Below, one piece after another: positions 25,296-35,557 of a stretch of 64,000 bases of DNA. The DNA is taken from positions 1 to 64,000 of the forward strand of contig CACAFZ010000001.1 of assembly GCA_902531885.1 (NCBI GenBank), given 5' to 3'. This DNA is from an uncultured Pelagibacteraceae bacterium. Lineage in GTDB: Bacteria > Pseudomonadota > Alphaproteobacteria > Pelagibacterales > Pelagibacteraceae. Numbering within the stretch: position 1 is the stretch's first letter; each line of letters starts with the position of its first letter. The notes below the pieces were generated by a model. The model saw only the letters and a list, made by a program, of their open reading frames with translations, was not told the origin of the DNA and did no database searches. Both the position numbers and the translations under genes were made by a program.

Positions 25296-26711
25296 TTAGT
25301 TACTTTGATAATCTTTAAATTTGGTAAACATAGCTTCAAATTCAAGCATAATATTGCCTGTAGGCCCATGTCTTTGCTTACCAATAATTATTTCTGCAAG
25401 ATTCGATACTTCATTCATTTTTGCTTGCCATTCAGCATGCTCAACAGTTGCAGCTCTTGGTTCTTGTTTTTCAAGATAATAGGCTTCTCTGTACACAAAC
25501 ATTACAACATCAGCATCTTGCTCAATTGATCCAGATTCTCTTAAATCTGATAATTGTGGTTTCTTAAGGTCTCTTTGTTCAACAGCTCTTGATAATTGTG
25601 ATAAGGCTAGCACTGGAACCGAGAGTTCTTTTGCTAAAGCTTTTAATCCTTGGGTTATTTCTGAAATTTCCTGAACTCTTCCCTCATAAGATCTTGAAGA
25701 GGTCATTAATTGAATATAATCAATAACAACCATATCTAATCCATACAATCTTTTTATTCTTCTGGCTCTATTACTTAAAGCGGCAATACTGATAGCAGGT
25801 GTTTCATCTATGTATAATGGTAATTCTGAAATATTTTTTGAAGTTTCTATAAATTTATCAAATTGTTCTTCTGAGATTTTACCTCTTCTAATGTCATTAG
25901 ATTTTATTCTAGATTGTTCAGCTAAAATTCTTGTTGAAAGTTGTTCAGAGGACATTTCAAGAGAAAAAAATGCAATCGAAGATTTTTTTCCATTATCTTT
26001 AATTTTTTTTGCTGCATGAAAAGCAATATTTGTTGCTAAAGCAGTTTTACCCATTGATGGTCTTCCAGCTATTATTATTAAATCTGATTTATGAAGACCA
26101 CCCAATCTATCATCAATGTCAACTAAACCAGTAGGAACTCCTACTACACCTTCTTCATTTTTATAAGCGTTAGAGGCCATTTCAATAGTAAGTTTAACAG
26201 CATCATCAAATTTTATTAAAGAAGAACTAAAAGAACCTTTTTCCGCTAGATCAAAAAGAGCTTTTTCGTAATTTTCTATAATCGTTTGTCCATCATTGTC
26301 CAAATCATTTAATTTTGCAGAGTCAATTACATTTTCTGAAATTTTAATTAATTCTCTTTTTACAAAAAGATCATAAATTAGTTTTGAATATTCGATAGCT
26401 TGTCGAGAAGAAGTGGAAAATTTAGTAATTTTGACCAAGTAATCTGGAATATTTAATTCACTTTTTTCATTTTCAAAATAGCTTCGTAAAGTAATTGGAT
26501 TAGCTAGCATTCCTCCATAAATTAATTTTTCAATTGCACCAAAAATTTTTTGGTGCATAGGATCATAAAAATTTATACTACGAACCAGCATGTTTATGTC
26601 ATCAAAAATTTCGTTTGATACCATTATAGAACCAATGATGGACTGTTCTGCTTCAATATTATTTGGTAATTCTTCTATTTTTTGTTTTAGTAAATTTATT
26701 GGTTGGACCAT
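25296..26711 (-). CDS. dnaB: Replicative DNA helicase
   Basis: 471-residue DnaB: an N-terminal primase-interacting domain (to about 150), a linker, and the RecA-like ATPase from about 190. Walker A is GRPSMGKTA (216-224), Walker B region is MVVIDYIQLM, and the C-terminal block RESGSIEQDADVVMFVYRE carries the arginine finger region. It unwinds DNA at the replication fork. No intein is inserted at the P-loop. Downstream of rplI with a 68-base gap, the usual alphaproteobacterial order. Confidence 0.95.
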   Translation of the reverse strand: MVQPINLLKQKIEELPNNIEAEQSIIGSIMVSNEIFDDINMLVRSINFYDPMHQKIFGAIEKLIYGGMLANPITLRSYFENEKSELNIPDYLVKITKFSTSSRQAIEYSKLIYDLFVKRELIKISENVIDSAKLNDLDNDGQTIIENYEKALFDLAEKGSFSSSLIKFDDAVKLTIEMASNAYKNEEGVVGVPTGLVDIDDRLGGLHKSDLIIIAGRPSMGKTALATNIAFHAAKKIKDNGKKSSIAFFSLEMSSEQLSTRILAEQSRIKSNDIRRGKISEEQFDKFIETSKNISELPLYIDETPAISIAALSNRARRIKRLYGLDMVVIDYIQLMTSSRSYEGRVQEISEITQGLKALAKELSVPVLALSQLSRAVEQRDLKKPQLSDLRESGSIEQDADVVMFVYREAYYLEKQEPRAATVEHAEWQAKMNEVSNLAEIIIGKQRHGPTGNIMLEFEAMFTKFKDYQSN

Positions 26712-26779
26712 ACAAATAAGTAATGAATTTAAAAAAAATCTACAAGAGATTATTTTTTATGGGGAAAAAAATGTATAAT

Positions 26780-27238
26780 TTATTTTATTGTTTCTTCAGG
26801 CGTTACTTTAATTGAAATTTTAGCTTGAACTTCACTGTGTAAATTTAATAATACTTTAAATACACCAATCGATTTAATTTCATTTAAAGGTTGAATTTGA
26901 GAAGGATTAATTTCGTAGTTAATTTCGTCTATTAATATTTTTGATATATCAGTTGGTGTTACCGAACCATAAAGTTCTTTTGCTTCATTACAACGTTTAT
27001 TAATTTTAAATTCCTTATGTTGAACTTTTTCTTGTATTGATTTTGCTTGTTTTTTCTTTTCAAGATCTTTTTTATTTAAATCTTTTTTAATTTTTTCTAC
27101 TTCACTAATATTTTGTTTTGATGCAAATAATGCTTTTTTTTGGGATATTAGAAAGTTTTTAGCATAACCTCTTTTAACATCTATTATATCTCCAATAGCT
27201 CCTACGTTTCTTAAATTTTCTAAAAGTATGACTTTCAT
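26780..27238 (-). CDS. rplI: Large ribosomal subunit protein bL9
   Basis: 152 residues. The N-terminal domain begins [30 protein letters not shown], the L9 signature that binds 23S rRNA, then a long basic connecting helix (about 40-75) and the C-terminal domain containing ELYGSVTPTDI. Length is typical. Its ATG shares one base with the rpsR stop, in the conserved rpsF-rpsR-rplI operon. Confidence 0.95.
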   Translation of the reverse strand: MKVILLENLRNVGAIGDIIDVKRGYAKNFLISQKKALFASKQNISEVEKIKKDLNKKDLEKKKQAKSIQEKVQHKEFKINKRCNEAKELYGSVTPTDISKILIDEINYEINPSQIQPLNEIKSIGVFKVLLNLHSEVQAKISIKVTPEETIK

Positions 27239-27507
27239 TAAACTAGTGCTAAGTTTCTTGCTCTTTTTATAGACAAAGATAATTGCCTTTGTTTTTTTTG
27301 ACTTACATTTGTAACTCTTGATGGAAGCATTTTTCCATTTTCTGAAATGTATCTTTTTAACAGACTTACATTTTTATAATCTACCACAGGAGCTCCTTTT
27401 AAAGACAATGGACAGTTTTTTCTGAATCTGTATCTATTTGTTTGAAACAAACTTAATTTACTAAAACTTGTCTGCCTATTTTTTTTGTTAGATGTTTTTT
27501 TTTTCAT
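27238..27507 (-). CDS. rpsR: Small ribosomal subunit protein bS18
   Basis: 89 residues, basic. The core [25 protein letters not shown] is the S18 rRNA-binding signature, followed by [19 protein letters not shown]. The lysine-rich first 15 residues are an extension over the short E. coli form but common in alphaproteobacteria. It overlaps rpsF by 20 bases, so translation is coupled; S6 and S18 bind each other in the platform of the 30S subunit. Confidence 0.95.
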   Translation of the reverse strand: MKKKTSNKKNRQTSFSKLSLFQTNRYRFRKNCPLSLKGAPVVDYKNVSLLKRYISENGKMLPSRVTNVSQKKQRQLSLSIKRARNLALV

Positions 27508-27862
27508 TTTTAAAATTTATTTTACTATTTTCAATAGAGCTTTCTTTTTTTAAAAAGTAATTAGTTTCCAAATCGTGTTTTTTTACTTTTACAGTTAGGT
27601 ATTTTAATAAATTCTTATCTATTTTTTCATTTTTTTCTAATTCTTTAGTTAAGCTAATTTCTGACTCTATTTTAAAATGAATGTAATTTCCTTTTTTATT
27701 TTTTTTTATTGAATATGAAAGATTCATTAATCCCCATTTTTCAGTTTTTAGGAGTTTTCCCTGATTTTTTTCAATTATTTTTGTGTACTTATCTATAATC
27801 TGATTTAATTGCGTAGGTGAAATATCCTGACGTACTATTATTGTATGTTCGTAATAATTCAT
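27488..27862 (-). CDS. rpsF: Small ribosomal subunit protein bS6
   Basis: 124 residues. The ferredoxin-like fold is recognisable from [38 protein letters not shown] and the strand KYLTVKV. S6 binds S18 on 16S rRNA. The C-terminal 30 residues are a charged tail typical of the longer alphaproteobacterial forms. First gene of the minus-strand series, divergent from fabD. Confidence 0.94.
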   Translation of the reverse strand: MNYYEHTIIVRQDISPTQLNQIIDKYTKIIEKNQGKLLKTEKWGLMNLSYSIKKNKKGNYIHFKIESEISLTKELEKNEKIDKNLLKYLTVKVKKHDLETNYFLKKESSIENSKINFKNEKKNI

Positions 27863-27948
27863 GTATTTCGTTTATAAGTGCAGTGGATATACTATTATAA
27901 AATCATAAATACAACACAAAAAATGATATATTAGATGAGATTTTATTT
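27863..27948. promoter_or_regulatory. Divergent promoter region between rpsF and fabD
   Basis: 86-base AT-rich gap between two divergent operons, so it must hold both promoters. An exact TATAAT lies on the minus strand at 27894-27899, suitable as the -10 of rpsF; its -35 is poor. On the plus strand TATATT at 27927-27932 could be the -10 of fabD. No S6:S18 autoregulatory RNA structure was evident by eye. Confidence 0.35.
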
Positions 27949-28881
27949 ATGTTTTCTGTAATTTTTCCAGGCCAAGGATCCCAAACAGTGGGCATGGTAA
28001 AAAATCTTTATAATAAATTTACATATGTTAAAGAATTATTCAGCAAAGCTGACGAAATATTAGGGCTATCAATTAGTAAAATGATACTTGATGGACCACA
28101 AGAAAATTTAGATCTTACAGAAAATACCCAACCAGCAATATTTTTGGCAAGTTATAGCATTTATCAAATGATTAAAAATGAAACTAAATATGATTTAAAT
28201 AAAGCTATATTTTATGCAGGACACTCATTAGGTGAGTATTCAGCATTAACAGCAACTGAGTCGATTAGATTTGAAGATACTTTAAAACTTTTAAAAATAA
28301 GAGGAAAATCTATGCAATCGGCAGTTCCAAAAGGTGAAGGTGGAATGATTGCGGTACTTGGTGCAGAAATAAATAATGTTACAGAAATAATAAGTAATAA
28401 TAATAAAAAATATCAATGTTTTATTGCAAATGATAATTCCGTTGGTCAAATTGTTGTAAGTGGAAAAACAAATGACATAAATTTATTTGCAGATGATCTA
28501 AAAAAAGCAAAGATTAAAAATATAAAACTAAAAGTGAGCGCACCGTTTCATTGTAGATTAATGAATCATGCTACAGATATTATGAAAAATGAAATTTCTC
28601 AATCAACAATTGCTGACTCAAAAAATAAGATAATTGCCAATGTAACAGCCAAAGAAACATATAAAGCCCAAGAAATTAAAAACTTGTTGATACAACAGAT
28701 TGAAAGCCCAGTCAGATGGAGAGAAAGTATTCTATATATGATTGAAAAAGGAACTAAAACTTTTGTTGAAATTGGTCCAGGAAAAGTATTATCTGGAATG
28801 ATAAAAAGAATTGATAAAAATGTTAATACAATTTCTATAAATGAATATGAAGATTTAAATAAGTTAGAAATAAATGATTAA
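27949..28881 (+). CDS. fabD: Malonyl-CoA-ACP transacylase
   Basis: 310 residues; loads malonate onto ACP for fatty-acid synthesis. The nucleophile elbow is GHSLGEYSAL with S93, the catalytic His is H201 in SAPFHCRLM, and the N-terminus IFPGQGSQTVGMV is the family signature. Length normal. Its stop overlaps fabG by eight bases, so FabD and FabG are coupled. First gene of fabD-fabG-acpP-gmk. Confidence 0.95.
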   Translation: MFSVIFPGQGSQTVGMVKNLYNKFTYVKELFSKADEILGLSISKMILDGPQENLDLTENTQPAIFLASYSIYQMIKNETKYDLNKAIFYAGHSLGEYSALTATESIRFEDTLKLLKIRGKSMQSAVPKGEGGMIAVLGAEINNVTEIISNNNKKYQCFIANDNSVGQIVVSGKTNDINLFADDLKKAKIKNIKLKVSAPFHCRLMNHATDIMKNEISQSTIADSKNKIIANVTAKETYKAQEIKNLLIQQIESPVRWRESILYMIEKGTKTFVEIGPGKVLSGMIKRIDKNVNTISINEYEDLNKLEIND

Positions 28882-29608
28882 TTTTAAAGGAAAAAAAATA
28901 ATAGTAACTGGCGCAACAGGCGGGATAGGAAAAGATATTGTTAAGAAATTTATTTCTTTAGAAGGAAATGTGCTTGCCACAGGAACTAAAGTAGAAAATT
29001 TAGAAAATCTTAAAAAAGAATTTCCAAATATAAATATTCTCAAATTTGATATTTCTGAACATAATAAAATTGAAGAATTTATTGAAAATGCTAATTCTCA
29101 ATTACAAGGCGTAGATATCCTTGTAAATAATGCCGGTACAAATATAGATAATTTATCTCTAAGAATGAAAATAGATGAGTGGAAAAAAATAATTGATATA
29201 AATTTAACTTCTACATTTCTTTTAAGTAAATATGCAATAAAAAATATGTTAAAAAATAAATATGGTAGAGTAGTAAACATCGCCTCTATCGTTGGGCATA
29301 CAGGAAATTTAGGACAATCAAACTATTCAGCTTCGAAAGCAGGTATAATTGGAATGTCTAAATCTTTGGCAATTGAATATGCAAAAAAAAATATAACTGT
29401 TAATTGTGTATCACCAGGGTTTATTCAGTCAAAAATGACAGATAACATTGTTGAAAATATAAAGGCGATCTTGACTTCTAGAATACCTATGGCCAAATTA
29501 GGTACTGGAGATGATGTGGCAAATACTGTTGCTTTTTTGGCATCTGATGCAGCCTCTTATATCACAGGGGAAACTATACATGTTAATGGTGGTATGTATA
29601 TGTCTTGA
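28874..29608 (+). CDS. fabG: 3-oxoacyl-ACP reductase
   Basis: 244-residue short-chain dehydrogenase reducing 3-oxoacyl-ACP with NADPH. Cofactor motif TGATGGIGK (12-20), NNAG at 85-88, and the triad S138, Y151, K155 (IASIVGH, NYSASKAG). The C-terminus ASYITGETIHVNGGMYM is characteristic of FabG. Placement between fabD and acpP confirms the assignment over other SDR enzymes. Confidence 0.95.
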   Translation: MINFKGKKIIVTGATGGIGKDIVKKFISLEGNVLATGTKVENLENLKKEFPNINILKFDISEHNKIEEFIENANSQLQGVDILVNNAGTNIDNLSLRMKIDEWKKIIDINLTSTFLLSKYAIKNMLKNKYGRVVNIASIVGHTGNLGQSNYSASKAGIIGMSKSLAIEYAKKNITVNCVSPGFIQSKMTDNIVENIKAILTSRIPMAKLGTGDDVANTVAFLASDAASYITGETIHVNGGMYMS

Positions 29609-29662
29609 CAAAGCCTTTTAAATATTTATAGACGATAATAACTTAATATTACAAGGAAATTT

Positions 29663-29902
29663 ATGTCAGATGATGTTTCAAGCAAAGTGAAAAAAATAGT
29701 TGCAGACCACTTAGGTATCGAAGAAACTAAAGTAACCGATGAATCAAGTTTTATAGATGATTTAGGCGCAGACAGCTTAGACACTGTAGAACTAGTAATG
29801 GCTTTTGAAGAAGAATTTGGGTCAGAAATTTCTGACAGTGAAGCCGAAAAAATATTAACAGTTGGTGACGCAATTAAATTTATTGAAAATAAGTCAAATT
29901 AA
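29663..29902 (+). CDS. acpP: Acyl carrier protein
   Basis: 79-residue acidic ACP. The phosphopantetheine site is S38 in [12 protein letters not shown], followed by the typical [11 protein letters not shown] helix. It carries acyl chains in fatty-acid and lipid A synthesis. A clear AAGGA Shine-Dalgarno lies shortly before the ATG. Unusually, the next gene is gmk; fabF, which normally follows acpP, is not here. Confidence 0.96.
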   Translation: MSDDVSSKVKKIVADHLGIEETKVTDESSFIDDLGADSLDTVELVMAFEEEFGSEISDSEAEKILTVGDAIKFIENKSN

Positions 29903-29917
29903 TACGAAATAAAATTA

Positions 29918-30541
29918 ATGGTTTCGGAAAATGATGGGATGATGGTAGTTTTATCCTCCCCATCTGGAGTTGGCAAAACTACCTTAGTTCATAAAATAGC
30001 ATCTTTAAAAAAATACAAAATTTCAGTTTCTTATACAACAAGAAAACCTAGAACTAATGAAAAAGATGGAGAAGACTATTATTTTATTTCAGAAAATAAA
30101 TTTAAAAATTTGATAGCAAATAAAGAATTGATCGAACATGCCAAAGTATTCAATAATTATTATGGAACATCGAAAGATAAAATATTGAATTACCTTGTAA
30201 GTGGAAATAATGTACTATTTGATATTGATTGGCAAGGCACAGAGCAAATTAAAAATAAAAAATTAAATTATAAATTAATTACAATTTTTATTTTACCTCC
30301 AACTAAGAAAGAGTTGTTTAATCGACTTTCAAATAGAGACATGAAAGATAAGTTAATTGTTAATGAAAGAATGAAGCAATTTAACGAAGATGTGTTACAC
30401 TGGAAAAGTTATGACTATGTAGTCATAAATGATGATTTGGATAAATGTTGCTCAGAAATAATTGAATATATTGAAACTAATTCAAAAAATAATTATGATA
30501 AAAAATTTATTGAAAAACATGTTAATGTATTAATTGGTTAG
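29918..30541 (+). CDS. gmk: Guanylate kinase
   Basis: 207 residues, phosphorylating GMP to GDP. P-loop [11 protein letters not shown] (13-23), GMP-binding region [19 protein letters not shown], and the downstream [13 protein letters not shown] are all typical. Start could also be M8 or M9, which would give the usual short lead to the P-loop. It is 15 bases after acpP and its 3' end overlaps the convergent ksgA by 12 bases. Confidence 0.94.
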   Translation: MVSENDGMMVVLSSPSGVGKTTLVHKIASLKKYKISVSYTTRKPRTNEKDGEDYYFISENKFKNLIANKELIEHAKVFNNYYGTSKDKILNYLVSGNNVLFDIDWQGTEQIKNKKLNYKLITIFILPPTKKELFNRLSNRDMKDKLIVNERMKQFNEDVLHWKSYDYVVINDDLDKCCSEIIEYIETNSKNNYDKKFIEKHVNVLIG

Positions 30542-31327
30542 TTTTTCATATTCTTTACATATTTCATAATAAGTATTGGGAGATAAATTTTGCGGTCTAT
30601 TATTTTCATTTAAATTTAATTTTTTGTAAATTTCCAGGTTATTTAAAAATATTCTTTTAATAGGTTTTTTTATCATTTTTCTTCTTTGGTTAAAAAAGGT
30701 ATTCGTAATAAATTCTAGATTTTTTGCATTTTTAATTTTAAAATAGTTATCTCTAGGCTCAAAAACAAGTATTGTACTTTCTACTTTAGGTTTAGGATAA
30801 AATGAAGAAGGGTTAATATCTCTTATTTTTCTAATATTTAGTTTCCAAGATGAAAGAATAGATATTCTTCCGTACTCTTTCGTATTTGAACTAGCAACTA
30901 TTCTATTTGCAACTTCTTTTTGAAAAACAAGTATCATTTTTTTACAAACTTTATTTAAATCTTTTAATTTTATCCACTTAACCAATATTTGTGTTGAGAT
31001 ATTATATGGAAGGTTGCCAAATATTATCATTTTATTACGTGAAAGCTCATCTTCTTTTGTATTCAATATGTTTTCATTTATTATTTTAATATTTTTAATT
31101 TTTTCAAATCTTTTTTTTAAGGCAATACAAAGGTTTGAATCTTTTTCAATAACTATTATATTTTTTGGTTTCTTATAAATTAATTTTTCTGTCAAGTTAC
31201 CGGTTCCAGGTCCAACTTCAAGAACAGTATCTTCATTATTAATTTCCCCTAAATCCGCAATTATTTCCAATAAATTTTTATCTATTAGAAAATTTTGACC
31301 TAAGCTTTTTTTTGGTTTAATTTTCAC
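30530..31327 (-). CDS. rsmA: 16S rRNA (adenine1518/1519-N6) dimethyltransferase
   Basis: 265 residues (KsgA/RsmA), dimethylating two adenines in helix 45 of 16S rRNA. Motifs: [11 protein letters not shown] at the start, SAM-binding [11 protein letters not shown] near 37-47, and the catalytic NLPYNIS around 104-110. C-terminal domain with [13 protein letters not shown] is complete. Its ATG overlaps the pdxA stop by four bases, in the widely conserved surA-pdxA-ksgA order. Confidence 0.95.
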   Translation of the reverse strand: MKIKPKKSLGQNFLIDKNLLEIIADLGEINNEDTVLEVGPGTGNLTEKLIYKKPKNIIVIEKDSNLCIALKKRFEKIKNIKIINENILNTKEDELSRNKMIIFGNLPYNISTQILVKWIKLKDLNKVCKKMILVFQKEVANRIVASSNTKEYGRISILSSWKLNIRKIRDINPSSFYPKPKVESTILVFEPRDNYFKIKNAKNLEFITNTFFNQRRKMIKKPIKRIFLNNLEIYKKLNLNENNRPQNLSPNTYYEICKEYEKLTN

Positions 31328-32298
31328 TTAATTTCGTTAAAAAATTTGATGGCAGCGTAAAGTGACTGTGGGTCAGATTGATTTTTACCTATCATTTGAT
31401 TATTGGTACCATGATCAGGTGAAATACGGATATAAGGTAATCCCAAAGTTATATTTATAGCATCAAATTTATATAATGTTTTTATAGGAGTAAGTACTTG
31501 ATCGTGGTACATGCCAACAACCACATCAAAATTTATCAAATTTTTATTCTGAAAAAAAGTATCAGCTGAATAAGGTCCTTTTACATTTATTTTTTTTTCT
31601 TTAAGGGTCTTGATTGCAGGTATTATAATTTTATCTTCTTCACTAAAACTATCAGTTGTTTCACAGTGAGGATTTAAACCAAGTACAGCTATGGAAATCT
31701 TTTTGTTTAAATATTTTTTATAAAATTGATGAATTTTTTTTACGTTATTTATGATTTTTTTTTTTGATATATTTTTACAAACATGCTTCAATGGCAAATG
31801 TGTAGTTATTGGTGAAACACCAGTTTTATTATTGTAAATTAACATTACAACGTCATCAATGTTGCTTTTTCGTGATAAGTATTCAGTTATTCCAGGATGT
31901 TTTTTCTTTAAAAAAGACTTTTTTGAAACTGGTCCATTTATCAAACCTACAGCTTTATTTTTTTTTAATATACTTAAAGCAATATTAAAACAATTCTCTA
32001 TATATTTTGAGGATTTATGAGAAATTTTATCAAATGTTTTTTTAAATTTAAAATTGACATTAATAATATTTATATACTTATTATCTATACGATTTTTTAA
32101 AATATCTGTTTCTTTTAAAATTTTTAATTTGTAAGAATAATTTAACTTATGCATTTGTTTTTGAAATAGGTCTTTTGATGTAATTAATATTATTGGAATT
32201 TTTATTTTTTTAATTTTTTTTTTGTATATTTTTAAAAATATTTCAGAAAAAATACTATAAGGTTCTCCCGATACTATAATTAAAGGTTTATAGTTCAT
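31324..32298 (-). CDS. pdxA: 4-hydroxythreonine-4-phosphate dehydrogenase
   Basis: 324 residues; oxidises 4-phosphohydroxy-threonine in pyridoxal phosphate synthesis. Metal-binding His are in TTHLPLKHV and the C-terminal SPDHGTNNQMIG (canonical G-T-A becomes G-T-N), and KKSFLKKKHPGITEYL is the conserved helical region. Lys-rich from AT bias. Overlaps surA and rsmA by four bases each, so the three genes are translationally coupled. Confidence 0.92.
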   Translation of the reverse strand: MNYKPLIIVSGEPYSIFSEIFLKIYKKKIKKIKIPIILITSKDLFQKQMHKLNYSYKLKILKETDILKNRIDNKYINIINVNFKFKKTFDKISHKSSKYIENCFNIALSILKKNKAVGLINGPVSKKSFLKKKHPGITEYLSRKSNIDDVVMLIYNNKTGVSPITTHLPLKHVCKNISKKKIINNVKKIHQFYKKYLNKKISIAVLGLNPHCETTDSFSEEDKIIIPAIKTLKEKKINVKGPYSADTFFQNKNLINFDVVVGMYHDQVLTPIKTLYKFDAINITLGLPYIRISPDHGTNNQMIGKNQSDPQSLYAAIKFFNEIK

Positions 32299-33221
32299 TC
32301 AATTTCCTGATTAATAGCTACTTTTTTAAAATGTTGGCGCGAAAACTCAGATAGTTTGTTGTTCATTTCGTAAGTAATTCTTCTTTTAACTATTTGATCA
32401 ATATCAATTTCTTCTTCTTCAATTATTTTATCTTTTATAAATAATATTATATATCCATCTCTGATTTTTATTGGGCTTGTGTATTCACCAATATTTATTT
32501 TTTTTAACTCTACTATTATTTTTTTTGATAATTGATTTTCATTAATCCATCCTAACTTTCCATTAAATTTGGCTGACTCACTTACACTATATAAGTTGGC
32601 TGTATTTTCGAATCCAATTTTTTTTATACTTTCTATAATTTCATTTGTTTTTATTTCAATTTCACCTTTATTTTTAACGCTATAAATTATTTCATGTAAA
32701 AAATATTTATATTTTTTAACTTGATTTTCTAATTCATTCATTATTTTTTTTCTTATATTTTCCTCATCAATAACTACCTGGTTCTTAAATTTTTTATATA
32801 TTAGCATGTTCCAAAGGTGTTCAATATAAATTTTATAAACAAGATCTTTATAAAGAATATTTTGGTTTTTTAGATAATTTTTTAAATCAGGTAAATTATT
32901 TATTCCGAATCTTTTTGCAAATCTTAATATAGTTTCTTCCTTTAAACTGCTTCCATCATTTATTTCATAATATTTTGATAATTCGATAATTTTAATTTTT
33001 TCATTTACCAACGAATCTTCTGCGTATTTGTTAATTTTATTTTTATCAACATTTGATAATTTTGGATTTAGAGCAACTATAAATTTAACCTCATTTTCTA
33101 CGTCTATATTAGTTATAGTATGTTCGTTTACACTCTTTTTAATAAATACTTTTTTTTCTATTGAGTTAACTTTAAAAGAAAAAAAAATTAAAATTAAAAA
33201 AAAAAAATATTTTTTTTTCAT
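32295..33221 (-). CDS. surA: SurA-like periplasmic peptidyl-prolyl isomerase / chaperone
   Basis: 308 residues with an N-terminal signal peptide (MKKKYFFFLILIFFSFKVNS), a SurA N-domain to about 165, and one parvulin domain (about 170-275; NGKLGWINENQLSK and SPIKIRDGYIILFI). It would help fold outer-membrane proteins such as the LptD encoded directly upstream. E. coli SurA has two parvulin domains; this shorter single-domain form is common in alphaproteobacteria. Shares one base with the lptD stop. Confidence 0.88.
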   Translation of the reverse strand: MKKKYFFFLILIFFSFKVNSIEKKVFIKKSVNEHTITNIDVENEVKFIVALNPKLSNVDKNKINKYAEDSLVNEKIKIIELSKYYEINDGSSLKEETILRFAKRFGINNLPDLKNYLKNQNILYKDLVYKIYIEHLWNMLIYKKFKNQVVIDEENIRKKIMNELENQVKKYKYFLHEIIYSVKNKGEIEIKTNEIIESIKKIGFENTANLYSVSESAKFNGKLGWINENQLSKKIIVELKKINIGEYTSPIKIRDGYIILFIKDKIIEEEEIDIDQIVKRRITYEMNNKLSEFSRQHFKKVAINQEIE

Positions 33222-35557
33222 CAGTAACTTGGTGAAGTTACAGTTCCAAATGACCCTAAAGTTACCGTAAACATCAATTCTTCTTCTGGCTTTAAATCGT
33301 CATTAGTATAATTGCTTTTTTTGTATTCTACACTGGCTCTTAAACAATCATTTTTATACTCATAAATTAAATTATTATATTCAGTTATATCTGTTTTTTT
33401 GTTATCTCTTTTTGCAAAAGTAAGGCTATGATTGTCATTATGGTTATATTTAATACTTGATGTAAAATAATTATTATTATCTGATCCAATTTCATCATCC
33501 AAATACTCAAATGACGTAACAAACCTATTTACGTTAACATTCAAATCAACACTGTCATAGCTTGAGTTTCCTATATCAGTAAGATTAAAAACATAATCCA
33601 ACTCTACAATATCTTCATTTAACAATGTAATGTTTCCAAAAATATCTGAAGACTTATCACCAATTGAACTTGATTTAGGTAAATCTTTATTTTCTTCATC
33701 CCTAAATACTTGGGCCAATCCTAGTTTCAAAAATTCATTATTACTATCATTTTCTATAAGTTTATAGTCAAATCCGATAGTTGCTGAACCTCCACCCTCA
33801 ACAGGCTTGATTCTCTCTAGATCAAAAATATTGTTATATTCTATCCTTTTTTCATCTGCTGAAGTGTTTTGATTTTTGCCAGGGCTGTAACGAAAAGAAA
33901 TTTTTGGATCAATTATACTGTTAAAAGTATTGCCTCTATTAATTAAAGGTAGTGCAATGTCATAAACAAATCCACCAATTAAATCGTTACGTTCTTTTTC
34001 TGGCGCTCTGTCTACTTTCATATTAGTATTTTTAAAAACTAAACTCCAATCTGATTTTATACCTGAAGCAAAATATTTTTCCTCTGGGCTATAAGTAAAT
34101 TTATTTGTAACATCAAGTATATCCTGATTAGTGTTAAATTTTTTGTTATAACTTTTTAAAGAATATCTTAAATTATTAAATGATTTTGAAAAATCTACAT
34201 ATGGATAAATATACTCGTATCTATCGTTATTTTTTTTTGCCATATCCTCAATTATTTTACTATAAATATTAAAAGAAAAATCTTCATCGTAAATCGTATA
34301 ATCAATGTAAGAATCAAGAATAGTTTTATTTTTAATTATTGGTGAAGAAATATTATAAGTATTCAGATATGTATCATTATTAGTACCTTGTAAATTTATT
34401 TCTAGAAAACTTCTGTCAAAATTATTTGATTCAATATTGTATTTTGAATTATAAAACAAATGTGATCTTGAGTTATTTTCATGATTAAAAAAACTGAAAT
34501 CAGCTATATGAAAAGAGTTTTTGTTAGCCTGTCTATATTCTGTTTGTAGAATTGCTTTATTCGTCTCAAAGAATCTTGGACTAAATGTTAAATCTTTGTT
34601 TTCAGATATTACTTTGAAATATGGTAATTTAAAACTTGCTCCTAAATTCTTCGAGTCAGCAAATGTTGGAAATAGAAAGCCAGACTGCCTTTCCACAGAG
34701 GGATCAGGATGAAAAAATCTTGGAAAATAAAAAACAGGTACATCATAAATTTTTAACCAAGCATTTTTATAATTCATTAATTTTTTTTTCTTATCATGAT
34801 TAATTTCTTCAGCTTCGATCCTCCAAGGAGGACATCCATCAGTTTTTTTACAAGTTGTAAAAACTCCTCTAGCGATTAATGTTTGATTTAGATCGTCAAT
34901 TATAGTTCTTCCTTTAATTCTATATATGTCTTTTTCATTTTTTTGGTCTCCCATATTTACGTAAAAATCTTTACCAATCATTTCTTTATTTTCTAAATTA
35001 ATTTTAATTTTCTCAATCGAATAACTGTTAGACACATTGTCGTTAAATAAAGCATTATCACCTGATAATATATTTTTTAGTTGATCTATTTCAAAATTAT
35101 CCATTAATAATGTGTTGCTATATTTATCTATTATTTTTATTTTATTTTTAGAAAAAATTTTATTTTCATTTTTAAAATAAATTATTTCTTTACCAAATAA
35201 GGTATAATTATCTCCATAATAAATTATTGTGTCACCTTTTAAAAAAAACTCTTCCTCTTTTTTTTTGTATTCAGCAAGTTCAGAGTTAATTTTGATCTCT
35301 TTTAATTTATCAATTATAGTTATGTTCCCTTTTGCCTTTAATTCTTGAATTGTTTTATTATATGAAAATTCATCTCCTGTTATTTCAATACCGTTATCAG
35401 AAATAATATTAAATCCTTTATTCCCAGTTAGCAATTCTCCATTCTCTAAAATATTTATCTCTGTAGTTTTAATGTCAACTTCATCAGAATATAATATGAT
35501 AGCAGAGTTAAATGCTAAAATTAAAACAATAAGTAATTTAAAAAATTTATTTTTCAT
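33221..35557 (-). CDS. lptD: LPS-assembly outer-membrane protein LptD
   Basis: 778 residues: signal peptide (LLIVLILAFNSAIILYS), an OstA/LptA-like periplasmic domain (about 30-230), then a large beta-barrel with alternating aromatic strands to the C-terminus. Cysteines in TTCKKTDGCPPW near 235-245 are at the conserved junction between domains. It inserts lipopolysaccharide into the outer leaflet. It overlaps lptG by 11 bases, giving a lptF-lptG-lptD-surA chain. Presence means that this cell makes LPS. Confidence 0.94.
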   Translation of the reverse strand: MKNKFFKLLIVLILAFNSAIILYSDEVDIKTTEINILENGELLTGNKGFNIISDNGIEITGDEFSYNKTIQELKAKGNITIIDKLKEIKINSELAEYKKKEEEFFLKGDTIIYYGDNYTLFGKEIIYFKNENKIFSKNKIKIIDKYSNTLLMDNFEIDQLKNILSGDNALFNDNVSNSYSIEKIKINLENKEMIGKDFYVNMGDQKNEKDIYRIKGRTIIDDLNQTLIARGVFTTCKKTDGCPPWRIEAEEINHDKKKKLMNYKNAWLKIYDVPVFYFPRFFHPDPSVERQSGFLFPTFADSKNLGASFKLPYFKVISENKDLTFSPRFFETNKAILQTEYRQANKNSFHIADFSFFNHENNSRSHLFYNSKYNIESNNFDRSFLEINLQGTNNDTYLNTYNISSPIIKNKTILDSYIDYTIYDEDFSFNIYSKIIEDMAKKNNDRYEYIYPYVDFSKSFNNLRYSLKSYNKKFNTNQDILDVTNKFTYSPEEKYFASGIKSDWSLVFKNTNMKVDRAPEKERNDLIGGFVYDIALPLINRGNTFNSIIDPKISFRYSPGKNQNTSADEKRIEYNNIFDLERIKPVEGGGSATIGFDYKLIENDSNNEFLKLGLAQVFRDEENKDLPKSSSIGDKSSDIFGNITLLNEDIVELDYVFNLTDIGNSSYDSVDLNVNVNRFVTSFEYLDDEIGSDNNNYFTSSIKYNHNDNHSLTFAKRDNKKTDITEYNNLIYEYKNDCLRASVEYKKSNYTNDDLKPEEELMFTVTLGSFGTVTSPSY

